A DNA stretch of 64,000 nucleotides. It comes from Gimesia chilikensis (GTDB lineage: Bacteria; Planctomycetota; Planctomycetia; Planctomycetales; Planctomycetaceae). This document shows, one piece after another, positions 34,139 to 43,251 of this stretch. Every line of letters starts with the position of its first letter. The first letter of the stretch is position 1. Where the stretch lies: NCBI RefSeq assembly GCF_007744075.1, contig NZ_CP036266.1, positions 6,871,248-6,935,247 on the forward strand. The letters run 5' to 3'. The translations under genes were made by a program, and so were the position numbers. The notes under the pieces were generated by a model. It was given only the letters and a program-made list of their open reading frames with translations. It was not told the DNA's origin and ran no database searches.

Positions 34139-35821
34139 TTAAATATCTCCCTTGGTGACCCGCAGGATCTCATCGATCGACGTGATTCCGGCGAGGACCT
34201 TTTCCCAACCGGCATCCCTTAAGGTCTGCCAGCCATTCTTTCGCGCGTAATCGCGAATCTGGCCTGAGCTGGCGTGTTCGGTACACAATTTTCGTATAAC
34301 AGGATCATTTATGAGCAGTTCCAGGATACCAATACGCCCCGAGTATCCCATTTCTCTACAGTGTCGACACCCCACAGGTTCATAAATTTCCTGCATCCGT
34401 TCCAGGGGAAAGTCCGGGGGAATTTTATCCGGGTGAGGCTGATGTGGTCGTTTACAATGTTTACAGAGGACACGCACCAGACGCTGAGCCAGAACGGCTT
34501 CTACCGTACTGGCCACCAGGTATGCTTCCACTCCCATATCAACCAGACGGGTAAAAGCACCGGGTGAGTCGTTGGTGTGCAGCGTGCTGAAAACAAGGTG
34601 CCCGGTCAGCGATGCCTGAATGGCGCTGTTCGCAGTTTCTCCATCACGAATTTCCCCGATCAAAACTACATCCGGGTCGTGACGCAAAATACTTCTCAGT
34701 CCGGCTGCGAAAGTCAATCCGATGCGGGAATTCACCTGAATCTGGCTGATCCCTTCGCTGTGATACTCGACCGGATCTTCCACCGTGATGATTTTCGTTT
34801 CCGGACTTTTAATCTCGTTCAAAGCACTGTAAAGCGTCGAAGTTTTACCGCTACCCGTAGGTCCGGTCACCAGAATAATTCCGTGAGGCAGCTCGATCAT
34901 TTCACGGAATGTAGACAGCATGTCCGCATTCAACCCCACATTATCCAGTCGGAAAACCATGCGTTCTTTGTCGAGCAGACGCAGTACGACGCCTTCGCCG
35001 TAAATCATGGGAATGATCGAAACACGCACATCGATTTCACGCCCCGTAACTCGTAGTTTGATGCGTCCGTCCTGGGGAAGTCGTTTTTCCGCGATATTCA
35101 GATGCGCCATGATTTTCAGACGCGTAATGATCGCTGAATAAAAATGATTGATCTCTGGTGGCACCGATTGCACCCGCAACAGACCATCCACACGATAACG
35201 GACCACCAGTCCGGTTTCGTGTGGTTCAATGTGCACGTCACTGGCCTGCTGCTGAAGCGCCTCCACGAGCAATTCGTTAACCAGACGAATCACCGAGGCG
35301 GTCTGTGCCATGTCGGCCAGTTCACCATGTTCCTCGGAGACTTCTTCCAGAAGTTCAACGCCGTCTTCAGCCGCTTTCTGAGAGACCAGTTCGTTGATGG
35401 TATCGCCGCCAACACCCAGGTTCTGCTTGATCAGATCGACGACGTCTTCATGCAACGCGAGCACAGGCTCCAGTACTTCACCACTGAGCGAGCTGAGTTC
35501 ATCCAGGGCTTCGAAGTCAAACGGGTCGGCAGAAGCGACCAGCACGCGTCCATTTTCACGCTGTAAGGGGAGCAGGGAATGACGAAAGATCGGAGTTGCC
35601 GGAAACTGCGACAGCAGCTGGGTATCGACCTGATAGTCTTTGAGCTCGAAATATTTCATGCCCAATTCATCGGCGAACGCTTTGAGCAGATCCTCTTCAG
35701 AGGCGAGCCCCATATCCATTACCACGCGGTCCAGACGATGACCGTTCGCCGATTGCTGGGCTAACAGCAACTGGCGTTCGTCAAGGATGCCACGTCGTTG
35801 GAGAATATCACTGATTTCCAT
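34139..35821 (-). CDS. gspE: Type II secretion ATPase GspE
   Basis: The 560-residue cytoplasmic ATPase powers pseudopilus assembly. It has an N-terminal MshEN/T2SSE-N domain (about 10-140) and the ATPase core. Walker A is GPTGSGKT (320-327), the Asp box follows, and Walker B is VLIGE (386-390). The His box lies near 405-415 (LVFSTLHTN). A zinc-binding tetracysteine is complete at Cys453, Cys456, Cys485 and Cys488. Length is usual. It lies 52 bases downstream of the large repeat protein gene and starts the gsp gene order E-F-G-H-I-J-K. Confidence 0.93.
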   Translation of the reverse strand: MEISDILQRRGILDERQLLLAQQSANGHRLDRVVMDMGLASEEDLLKAFADELGMKYFELKDYQVDTQLLSQFPATPIFRHSLLPLQRENGRVLVASADPFDFEALDELSSLSGEVLEPVLALHEDVVDLIKQNLGVGGDTINELVSQKAAEDGVELLEEVSEEHGELADMAQTASVIRLVNELLVEALQQQASDVHIEPHETGLVVRYRVDGLLRVQSVPPEINHFYSAIITRLKIMAHLNIAEKRLPQDGRIKLRVTGREIDVRVSIIPMIYGEGVVLRLLDKERMVFRLDNVGLNADMLSTFREMIELPHGIILVTGPTGSGKTSTLYSALNEIKSPETKIITVEDPVEYHSEGISQIQVNSRIGLTFAAGLRSILRHDPDVVLIGEIRDGETANSAIQASLTGHLVFSTLHTNDSPGAFTRLVDMGVEAYLVASTVEAVLAQRLVRVLCKHCKRPHQPHPDKIPPDFPLERMQEIYEPVGCRHCREMGYSGRIGILELLINDPVIRKLCTEHASSGQIRDYARKNGWQTLRDAGWEKVLAGITSIDEILRVTKGDI

Positions 35822-35873
35822 GGATTTGACCCGATGGGATAACGAACTTTTCAGGAGATGATTTCAGGTATGT

Positions 35874-38800
35874 TTATCGTCCACGGTTACGACCGAAACG
35901 GCTGCTACCACCACGGGAGCCCCCGTCGCTGCCGGGAAATCGGAAACCACGTGAGGACCGACCACCAAACGGTGAACTGGAAGAACCACGGCCCGAGTCA
36001 CCACCACCCGGCGATGCGCCCCCCATGCGTTCCCGCATCCGTTGTTCGAAGAAACGTCGAATTTCTTCGCCACGATCGCTGGATCCGGAGGAGCTATCCG
36101 ACTGGTTTGAGCTGGAGGGAGTTGGTTCCGTTGTTTTCTTACGCGAATCGCTGCCGGTGGTACTGACACTGACATTGGGGAGCAGAGAGGTTAAGGCATT
36201 CTGAATCAGGGCCGAGTTGCCGTTATTCAACGTGACAACACGCACTGACTTGCGAGACATTTGCGCGGAGTAATCAAGCTCGCGTACCAGAGATTCGATC
36301 TCCTGAAACAAAGAGTCATTTGCAGATACCAGTAACTGATTGGCGTTGGCATCCACACTGACGGCCAGCTTGGCTTCGGGAGGCTGTGCATTCTGTGAAT
36401 TCTGAGATCCCCGACCGCCCATCATCGCAGCAAAGGGATTGCCGCCCCGAGAGTTATTCTGCTGCCGGGGTGCTTCCATATAGTCTTTGTAAAGCTCTTT
36501 GACGATATTCGCAACTTCTGTCGCAGACGCATATTCTACGGGGATAATGCCTGGAGAACGATCCCGCAATGAATCGGGTAGTTCAGAAGCATCCAGCACT
36601 TTGAGCATCTGTTCGACCGAACGCACCTTATCGGGAGGTCCTGTGACATACAGAGCATTGGAACGTGCCTCGGGGATAATGCGGAGTGTCTGCGGGCCCA
36701 TACCCAGTGTGGACAGTCCAGTTGCATCCATCAGCCCGCCCCCAATCGAAGAGATCCCGCTGAACATCCCGGAATCACTGGAAGTATCGGAAACGGAACT
36801 GCTGGGAAAGAGACTTTCCAGCATCTTGGCTGTGGCAGTCGCATCAGCAGAACGGAGATAAAAAACCGTCCACTGATTTTTAGGAGGGATCGCCTGGGTC
36901 AAGGCATCGATCATTTTCTCCAGACGATCCAGAGCTTCCTGGTCGGTGGATGTGATAATCAGATTATCCCCGTTGGTGGAAACCGCGATCGGATTTTTCT
37001 TTGAAGAGTCTGCGGCTGCTTCAGGTGCTTTGTCTTCTGATTCGGTAGCAGGCTTTTCTGGCTCAGACTTTGCCTCTGTCTCAGTTTCAGTCTGTTGTTC
37101 GCTGGCTGTGAACAGGAACCGAGTCTGATCGGAGTCGGTTTTACGGTGTTGCTGCTTAATCGGTCGATCCAGCGGAGTGCTGATATTCCGTGATGGATTG
37201 CGAAAACCCCGGTTCCGGGTGGGGTTCTCATCTTCTCCCAATACACGTTCCCGAATCTGACTTTCCTGTGATGGAACAACAATGCGAATCGGGTTTTCAT
37301 CACCCGACGAGGCTGACCAGAGCTTATCAATCAGTTGCATGATTTCACGTGAATCTCGACCTCCCAGAGGGATCGTGCGAATGGGACCACGATCTGAGTC
37401 ATCCTGGGCTCTGCCAGTACCATCCTCCCCCAGTTGCGCCAGCAGGGCTTTGACCTGAATCACCTGATCCGGAGTTCCTCGAATCAACAGACGCCGCCCC
37501 AGAAGATCGGCTTCGATCGTGGGAGCATCGTTTCCATCCCGCAGAAACAGGGAGCGTAGGGTTGTGGTTGCGGAAAGGGGATCCAGCTTGCTCAGGTTGA
37601 TGACTGAGACAGACTGACTGCCCCCTTCGCCATCCAACTGTCGGATCATTTCTTCGATCTCCTGGTGCTCCTTGGGAGTCGCCACGATGTGAATCTTGTT
37701 ATTCCGACCATCTTCATTAACGACGACTCCCGGCATCATCGCATCCAGGGTCTTGGTGACTTCCCGTGAATCCGAAGAACTGACAGAGTAAACCCGCAGG
37801 TAAGGCTTATTTCCACCGGGGGCCAGCATGTTGCCTTCGTCGACATCAATCGATTTGATAATTTCTTCCGCCAGTTTAAGTTGGGCGGGTGTCGCAGTTA
37901 CCAGCAGCCGATTAGTACGCGGGTCCGCTGTCACCTGTGTTGTCGAATCTTTTGTCGGCGTCTGAGGAGGTGGAGAACTGTCTCGACTGCTGCGACGTCG
38001 ATAATCGTAGTAGCGTGAAGAAGAAGAGGACGAGCTGGCACTGACATTCTGGGTAGCAGAGGGCAGCCCGAACTGGCTGCGAACTATTTTCTCAGCCTCA
38101 TTGGAATCAATAAACTTCAATTCAAACGCGCGGAATGCGAGATCGGTAGGACCGGCATTCGCAATGGCGCCTTCCAGCAGTTTTTTCACACGCTGCAGGT
38201 TGCTGCCGATATCGGTAACGATAATCGAATTGGCGGTTTTCAGTGCAACAGACTTCCCCTGCGGGCCCAGAATGGCCTGGACTTCTTTGGCGACTTGATC
38301 GATGTCGACCCCCTCCAGCTGGAAGCTCACGCTCATCAGTTCATTTTGGCCTCGCTGGGGTAACTCACTGGCATCGACAATGGGTACCAGGTTTGGTGGA
38401 ATGCCGTTATCGATGTTCAGAACGACCAGGAACTGATTCCTTCGAACAATGACATACCCTTTCTGCAGCAGATATCCATTAATGATATCCAGCGCTTCGG
38501 TGGGAGTGTAAGAACCCTGATCGTAGTAGTTGAAGGTCCCCGGGGGCACATCGTTGAGATCGAGCGTATAGCCTGCGGACTCAGCAAACAACTTCAGGAC
38601 ATCGCCCCAGGGAGCGAAACGGAAGTTGAACGACATCTTGCCAACTTCACCCGGCTTTTTCGCAGGGACGGTTTTCTCATCCGCTTCGTTCTCACTCATT
38701 GCCACTGGTTTAGCACCGAATGAGATGCTGCGGTCTTCAGGCTTGAGCCCTTCCGGTTCAACGGGGATCTGCGGTCTTGGTCGCGGAGCAGCTCCGGGAG

Positions 38801-39638
38801 TACTGCTGACAGAGGGAGTCGCTCCCGGGGTGGCTGTGCTTTCGGCTGTGACCAGTACGGGACCGAGCATCTGCTTCCACTGAGACTTTTGATCTGGAGT
38901 CAGGACCGCCTCAATTTTCTGGTCGAACTCCTGCTGCACTTTTTCCCGTTCTTCCGAGGTAGCACGTCGCCCCAGATCCCGACGGGCATCCGAGCGCTGC
39001 TCTTCAAGTTCTTTGATCTTCGCCAACTGATCATCGGTCAGTTTGAGCTGTTTGCCTGTTTCGTCGTCGGTCAGCTGACGATATCCGTTTTCCTGCAGCT
39101 GTAGTTGTTTCAGACGTGCTGACTGCTTTTCATTCAGGAGCCCCCAGAGTTTGGCTTCGCCTTCCGTGCGCTGTTTTTCAAAGGAAGCACTCATTTCTTC
39201 GCGGACTTTGGTCCGCTCTTCGTCGGTCTGGGCATCCCGCATGCGGTTCATGAAGGGTTCCATCGACTCGCGACTGGGACGCATTGACTGGGCTGCTTCC
39301 TGGAGCTGTTTGATCTGATCTTCGGTGAGCTGGAGTTCTTTCTGAATCTCTTCCCGCGTCACCATGAAGCCAATCGCTCCGCGGAAGCCGCTAAAACCAC
39401 CTCCGCCAAACCCACCGCGAAAACCGCCTCGGTCGCCTCCGAATCCACCTCTGCCACCAAAGCGACTTCGGTCACCGCCGAAGCCTCCGCGGTCCCGTCG
39501 GCCTCCAAAACCACCTCGGTCTTCAGAGTCACTGGAAGGTTCCTGGGCAAGAAGCACTGAGTGTACAGAATCTGAACACACAAATGTGACAGAGAGTACG
39601 CTAATCAGGAAGAACTGGAATTTCATTTTACGAGTCAT
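35874..39638 (-). CDS. Large secretin N-domain repeat protein without a pore domain
   Basis: The 1254-residue exported protein (signal about 1-31) is related to secretins but seems to lack the C-terminal pore. An RGG/GGFGG-rich stretch (about 40-90) is followed by a helical region with LTxxQ-like motifs (LQLTEDQIKQLQEAA, LTPDQKSQWKQMLG; about 95-265), as in Spy/CpxP proteins. An N0-like domain lies at about 330-410, with LKLFAESAGYTLDLNDVPPG. Then come several NolW/N-type repeats (about 425-1130), such as RLLVTATPAQLKLAEEIIKS. The C-terminus ends in Ser/Gly/Arg-rich tails (RGGSSRFGRNRGR) with no VPxLGDIP motif. It is directly upstream of gspE and may be the first gene of the operon. A start at 39626 is also possible. 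The likely role is a periplasmic scaffold or ring; this is inference. Confidence 0.7.
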   Translation of the reverse strand: MTRKMKFQFFLISVLSVTFVCSDSVHSVLLAQEPSSDSEDRGGFGGRRDRGGFGGDRSRFGGRGGFGGDRGGFRGGFGGGGFSGFRGAIGFMVTREEIQKELQLTEDQIKQLQEAAQSMRPSRESMEPFMNRMRDAQTDEERTKVREEMSASFEKQRTEGEAKLWGLLNEKQSARLKQLQLQENGYRQLTDDETGKQLKLTDDQLAKIKELEEQRSDARRDLGRRATSEEREKVQQEFDQKIEAVLTPDQKSQWKQMLGPVLVTAESTATPGATPSVSSTPGAAPRPRPQIPVEPEGLKPEDRSISFGAKPVAMSENEADEKTVPAKKPGEVGKMSFNFRFAPWGDVLKLFAESAGYTLDLNDVPPGTFNYYDQGSYTPTEALDIINGYLLQKGYVIVRRNQFLVVLNIDNGIPPNLVPIVDASELPQRGQNELMSVSFQLEGVDIDQVAKEVQAILGPQGKSVALKTANSIIVTDIGSNLQRVKKLLEGAIANAGPTDLAFRAFELKFIDSNEAEKIVRSQFGLPSATQNVSASSSSSSSRYYDYRRRSSRDSSPPPQTPTKDSTTQVTADPRTNRLLVTATPAQLKLAEEIIKSIDVDEGNMLAPGGNKPYLRVYSVSSSDSREVTKTLDAMMPGVVVNEDGRNNKIHIVATPKEHQEIEEMIRQLDGEGGSQSVSVINLSKLDPLSATTTLRSLFLRDGNDAPTIEADLLGRRLLIRGTPDQVIQVKALLAQLGEDGTGRAQDDSDRGPIRTIPLGGRDSREIMQLIDKLWSASSGDENPIRIVVPSQESQIRERVLGEDENPTRNRGFRNPSRNISTPLDRPIKQQHRKTDSDQTRFLFTASEQQTETETEAKSEPEKPATESEDKAPEAAADSSKKNPIAVSTNGDNLIITSTDQEALDRLEKMIDALTQAIPPKNQWTVFYLRSADATATAKMLESLFPSSSVSDTSSDSGMFSGISSIGGGLMDATGLSTLGMGPQTLRIIPEARSNALYVTGPPDKVRSVEQMLKVLDASELPDSLRDRSPGIIPVEYASATEVANIVKELYKDYMEAPRQQNNSRGGNPFAAMMGGRGSQNSQNAQPPEAKLAVSVDANANQLLVSANDSLFQEIESLVRELDYSAQMSRKSVRVVTLNNGNSALIQNALTSLLPNVSVSTTGSDSRKKTTEPTPSSSNQSDSSSGSSDRGEEIRRFFEQRMRERMGGASPGGGDSGRGSSSSPFGGRSSRGFRFPGSDGGSRGGSSRFGRNRGR

Positions 39639-39968
39639 ATTTAATCACGATTCTGCGATAAAACGGCAAAGAAGTGCAAAAAAGATATTCTTTTGATCAT
39701 TATGCTAGAACTGCAGAAAATCAATTACAAGATAAAAATTCGACTCAGTCAGTATCACCTTATACCCCAAGGAGTTATGGACCGTTTCAAGGATCCACTG
39801 ATTCTCCCAGAATGAAGCGATCTTTTCTCCAGGGTCTGGTGTTTCTATGTTAGAGTCAGAAACGGGGTTATTACAGCTTATTTCAAAAGATGCGCAAATT
39901 CCCTGTCTCTGTTTATTAAACACGGTTTTTGACTCGAAAGACCGCTCTATTTCATGTGGAGCCAGAAA
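39639..39968. other. Divergent promoter region of the secretion operon and the EF-hand gene
   Basis: This 330-base intergenic region separates two divergently transcribed genes. It is AT-rich and contains no supportable gene. Promoters for both directions should lie here. At its right end GGAG (39958-39961) is the ribosome binding site of the EF-hand gene. No clear operator or hairpin was found. Confidence 0.5.
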
Positions 39969-41075
39969 ATGTTCCGGTTTGTCCGATATTTCGTTCCAGT
40001 TGTACTGCTGGTAACGTTCAGTGCTGATCTGTCATATGCGCAGCCTGGTGGAGACAGTCGCTCACGAGGGTTCATGTCCTTTCTGGATCGCAACCGCAAT
40101 GGTGTCATCGAACCCGATGAATTCGATCGGATGCCGGGACGCTTTAAAGAGATGCTCGAATCAGCGGGTGTTGACACCTCCCGCAGCATGACAGCTCAGG
40201 AATATGAACGTGTCATGCCACGCGTGATGGAACAGATGCGGAGCCGTCGCGGATCTTTCGGCGGTGGTGACAGTGATGACCGACGTCGCTCCAGTTTTTC
40301 CCGCGGATCTGGAGGTCCCAGCTTTGGTGGTTCTGGTTTCGGCGGGCCGCCCAGTTCTTTTTCCCGTTCCCGGGGGGATGACGACGATGGCCGCGATGAT
40401 GACTCGCGGGGCGGCTTTGATCGGGACTCCATGCGAGGACGCTACGGATCATTCCAATCAGATCGAGGTCGTGACGAGGGCGATTCACGCAGCCGCTCCA
40501 GCAGTTCACAAAAGGAACCCAGCAAACCGGTACGGACTACTGTGGATCTGAATTCGGATTTTGTACCCCATGATACCGACCAGGACGGGCAGATCGGACT
40601 TTATGAGTGGCGGATGAACAACCCCGGCAAGTTGTCAGAGTTCTTCTCCATGGACCTCAACGGTGACGGGTTTCTGACTCCGAAGGAAATTCAGCTCTCC
40701 AAAGCGGGTACTCCGCAGAGAAGTGCTGCCTCATTCATGTTCGCCTTGAATTCGGGACAATCAGGAACTTCCCAGCCAGCTCCACAAAAGTCCTCAGCGA
40801 GCACGACTCCTGCTTCAGCGTCCAAATCAGCAGAACAGCCTGCTCAGCCGACAGCAGAAACAAAACCTGTGGCCCCCAGTTCCGACCCGATGGTCAGTCA
40901 GGCAAATTACTTCTTTAAACTGCTGGATCGCGACAAAGACAATTCCATCTCGGCAGAAGAATGGAAGAAGAGCCGATCCATGCGACGCATGTTTGAGGAA
41001 GCCAGCATCGACCTGACTGTGACCATGTCGCAGGAACAGTTTGTCAAGCATTATATCGCCATCAAAAAAGATTGA
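39969..41075 (+). CDS. Secreted EF-hand protein with RGD/S-rich linker
   Basis: The 368-residue protein has a signal peptide (about 1-24). It has four EF-hand calcium-binding loops: D40-E51 (DRNRNGVIEPDE), D202-E213 (DTDQDGQIGLYE), D229-E240 (DLNGDGFLTPKE) and D320-E331 (DRDKDNSISAEE). Between the first and second loops is a long low-complexity segment (about 92-185) of Gly, Ser, Arg and Asp, including GGPSFGGSGFGGPPSSFSRS and DDDDGRDDD. The later linker (265-305) is Ala/Pro/Ser-rich. The start at 39969 fits GGAG 7 bases upstream better than the ATG at 39954. Such EF-hand proteins are frequent in planctomycetes and of unknown role. It is divergent from the repeat protein, with which it shares RGGF-type low complexity. 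Confidence 0.75.
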   Translation: MFRFVRYFVPVVLLVTFSADLSYAQPGGDSRSRGFMSFLDRNRNGVIEPDEFDRMPGRFKEMLESAGVDTSRSMTAQEYERVMPRVMEQMRSRRGSFGGGDSDDRRRSSFSRGSGGPSFGGSGFGGPPSSFSRSRGDDDDGRDDDSRGGFDRDSMRGRYGSFQSDRGRDEGDSRSRSSSSQKEPSKPVRTTVDLNSDFVPHDTDQDGQIGLYEWRMNNPGKLSEFFSMDLNGDGFLTPKEIQLSKAGTPQRSAASFMFALNSGQSGTSQPAPQKSSASTTPASASKSAEQPAQPTAETKPVAPSSDPMVSQANYFFKLLDRDKDNSISAEEWKKSRSMRRMFEEASIDLTVTMSQEQFVKHYIAIKKD

Positions 41076-41111
41076 TCTGGCCGACAACGCTTGGATATCA
41101 CTTCGATACCT

Positions 41112-42989
41112 TCAAGGTTTGGGCTGGGGTAAAGCGTCTCGCTTTTGTCCGCGTTCTCTGTTGCGTCGCGCACGCCGTTCCTGATTCCGGTCAAACTGTT
41201 TCCCGATGGAAACTCCCAGCAGCTTCAGATAGCCCTCGTCAAACTGGAAACGGGAGCGGACTCCGGTTTCAGTCGGTTGAGTTGTGATGAGCACCAGATC
41301 ATTTTCTGAAGTGAAGATTCCGTCCAGGATTTTCATGATTTCACTATCGTTGATCTCCGCTTCTGAGAACAACTGCAACCAGGGCTTGATATGGAACTCG
41401 AACTGAAACGGAGCCGTCCGCTGAACCTTGCGTTCTTCGGGGGTTGCAGCATGGATCCGCTCGATCGCTTCATTCAGAGCGGCAACCGCGATCTCGGTTC
41501 CCATCGCAAACCAGATGACTTCAGAATCGGCGCCCACATATAACGAGGGGACACCGCCGAGGAATCGTCGCTGTCGATCATCGGCATTTTTAACATCAGG
41601 TTGTAACTGATGCAGGCCAATTCCCTGAACGGTTTCTGCGTTTGTGAAAATGCGGGCCTTATTATCAGGATTCTTCTCGACTCGATTGATCATATCGAGC
41701 AGAGCAGCCGGCAGGTTTGAAGACGGAGACACTTTAATGCCACCGATCAAGGCAAATTTCTTGGATGGGGTCGAAACCAGTTGCACAAAGGCATCAATGT
41801 GGCCTTTATTAACCTGAGATTTGACAGGGGCAAAGAACTGCTGAACGGAATTCGTCTGCTGGAGCCGCTCATCAGCAGTAAGCAGTTTTTCACTCAACTG
41901 TGTTTCAAAATAATTCAAATAATTGAGATAGGTTTTGCGATCGCGACGGGGCATGATGACGGAAACAGACGCCGCCAGCGGTAATGTTTCACGGGCTGTC
42001 ACGACGCTGAAGTAACTGGCCTGGCCGGGCAGGTTTTTCATGCTGCGTGCCAGATCACTGTTGGGACGGGCCTTGATCAACAGATCGACAAATCCCTGCT
42101 TCTGTTCTTTATCGATATGGGCTCCGAGTGTCAGCTGCTGGGCTTCATTGAGAAAATATTCAATGTTCTCCAGGTTCTGCTTGCCCGACATTCTCCGCAG
42201 TTCGTAAGCCGCATTGGACTCACCATCCCGCTGTTGTAACTGTGTTTCGATTGCCGTGCGGAAAAAGCCCAGAAACGTGGTCCGCATCAGTTCTGGAATT
42301 GAACTCATATCAAGTTGTGCAGCCGCATCGAATTGAGTCGTCAGCTGCTGATATTGTTGGGCTGGATCTTTGAACTGATGTGTTTCAAAAACTTCCAGAT
42401 CGAGCGACGCCTCTCCCCGCTGATGAAACTGATGAGCATATTTATCTTCGATGCGAAAGTAAAAGGCGCTGTTGCCCGCTTCGACTACATACAAGCCTTC
42501 CTCGCGGGGCAGACGCTCTTCTGCATTCATGAAACCGGGCAGAATACTCTGAAAAGTTTCAATGAAGGAACTGATTTTCGAGACGGGATAATAAGGGATA
42601 AAAACCGGCTGAGGCAGCAGACCTGTTTTCAGGTATAATTCGAAACCCAGATTGCGATTCTGATCGAGGCCCTCCAGGTCGTTCACATTTGCCAGTGAGG
42701 CTGAAGCGATCTCAGCAATTTCAGGTCGCTCTGCCAGTTCAAAAATGAAGTCGATATCCTGCAGGATCCGCTCCACACTGGCAACATTCACCACGATGAC
42801 AGGTTTGGGCAACAGAGCTTCGACAGACTGACTTTTTTTCTCTGGCTCCTCGTCCTTTTTTTTCTGGTCCGACTCCTGTGCCTGTAATGAGCCGCAACAG
42901 AACAGGGCCATCAGTAAGGTCAGACTAAACACGCAGCGCCAGCCGAATTGTCGTTGAGTAAAGTTCGGAGCAGAATATGGAAAAATCAT
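41112..42989 (-). CDS. Secreted planctomycete protein of unknown function
   Basis: I do not recognise a known domain in this 625-residue protein. A signal peptide (about 10-38, ending near GSLQAQ) is followed by a Lys/Glu-rich stretch and then a long mixed alpha/beta region. Segments include KPVIVVNVASVERILQDIDFIFEL, the GLLPQPVFIPYYPVSK strand and DLEVFETHQFKDPAQQYQQL. The C-terminus is very basic (RNQERRARRNRERGQKRD). AGGGA lies 4 bases upstream of the ATG at 42989; an in-frame ATG at 43019 has a weaker site. It is convergent with the EF-hand gene, 36 bases apart, and downstream of a spermidine-synthase-like gene on the same strand. It is probably periplasmic. Confidence 0.65.
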   Translation of the reverse strand: MIFPYSAPNFTQRQFGWRCVFSLTLLMALFCCGSLQAQESDQKKKDEEPEKKSQSVEALLPKPVIVVNVASVERILQDIDFIFELAERPEIAEIASASLANVNDLEGLDQNRNLGFELYLKTGLLPQPVFIPYYPVSKISSFIETFQSILPGFMNAEERLPREEGLYVVEAGNSAFYFRIEDKYAHQFHQRGEASLDLEVFETHQFKDPAQQYQQLTTQFDAAAQLDMSSIPELMRTTFLGFFRTAIETQLQQRDGESNAAYELRRMSGKQNLENIEYFLNEAQQLTLGAHIDKEQKQGFVDLLIKARPNSDLARSMKNLPGQASYFSVVTARETLPLAASVSVIMPRRDRKTYLNYLNYFETQLSEKLLTADERLQQTNSVQQFFAPVKSQVNKGHIDAFVQLVSTPSKKFALIGGIKVSPSSNLPAALLDMINRVEKNPDNKARIFTNAETVQGIGLHQLQPDVKNADDRQRRFLGGVPSLYVGADSEVIWFAMGTEIAVAALNEAIERIHAATPEERKVQRTAPFQFEFHIKPWLQLFSEAEINDSEIMKILDGIFTSENDLVLITTQPTETGVRSRFQFDEGYLKLLGVSIGKQFDRNQERRARRNRERGQKRDALPQPKP

Positions 42990-43251
42990 ACGATCCCTTT
43001 TCACAGACGTGAGTTTCATCAGATTACTTCAAAAGCCCGACCCATCGCCCGCAAGATCTGATTGCATTTAGAGACCGGCACAGCCACTGATTTTATGCCA
43101 TATTCTGTGCCAGAGAAGCCGGGGCGAGACAGGCCTGCTGTCGCGCTATCATCCTGTATACCCCTGAAAAAATCAAATAGATTCAGGGAATCCGGAATTT
43201 TAGATCAGCGTGCATCGCAAGGGCGTCTGAGTTGTGAAACACACCAATGTG

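Noticed and set aside
39364-39696. Pro/Lys-rich plus-strand frame opposite the RGG region
   Set aside because: It is the complement of the Gly-rich repeat coding sequence, so its Pro-rich composition is an artefact.
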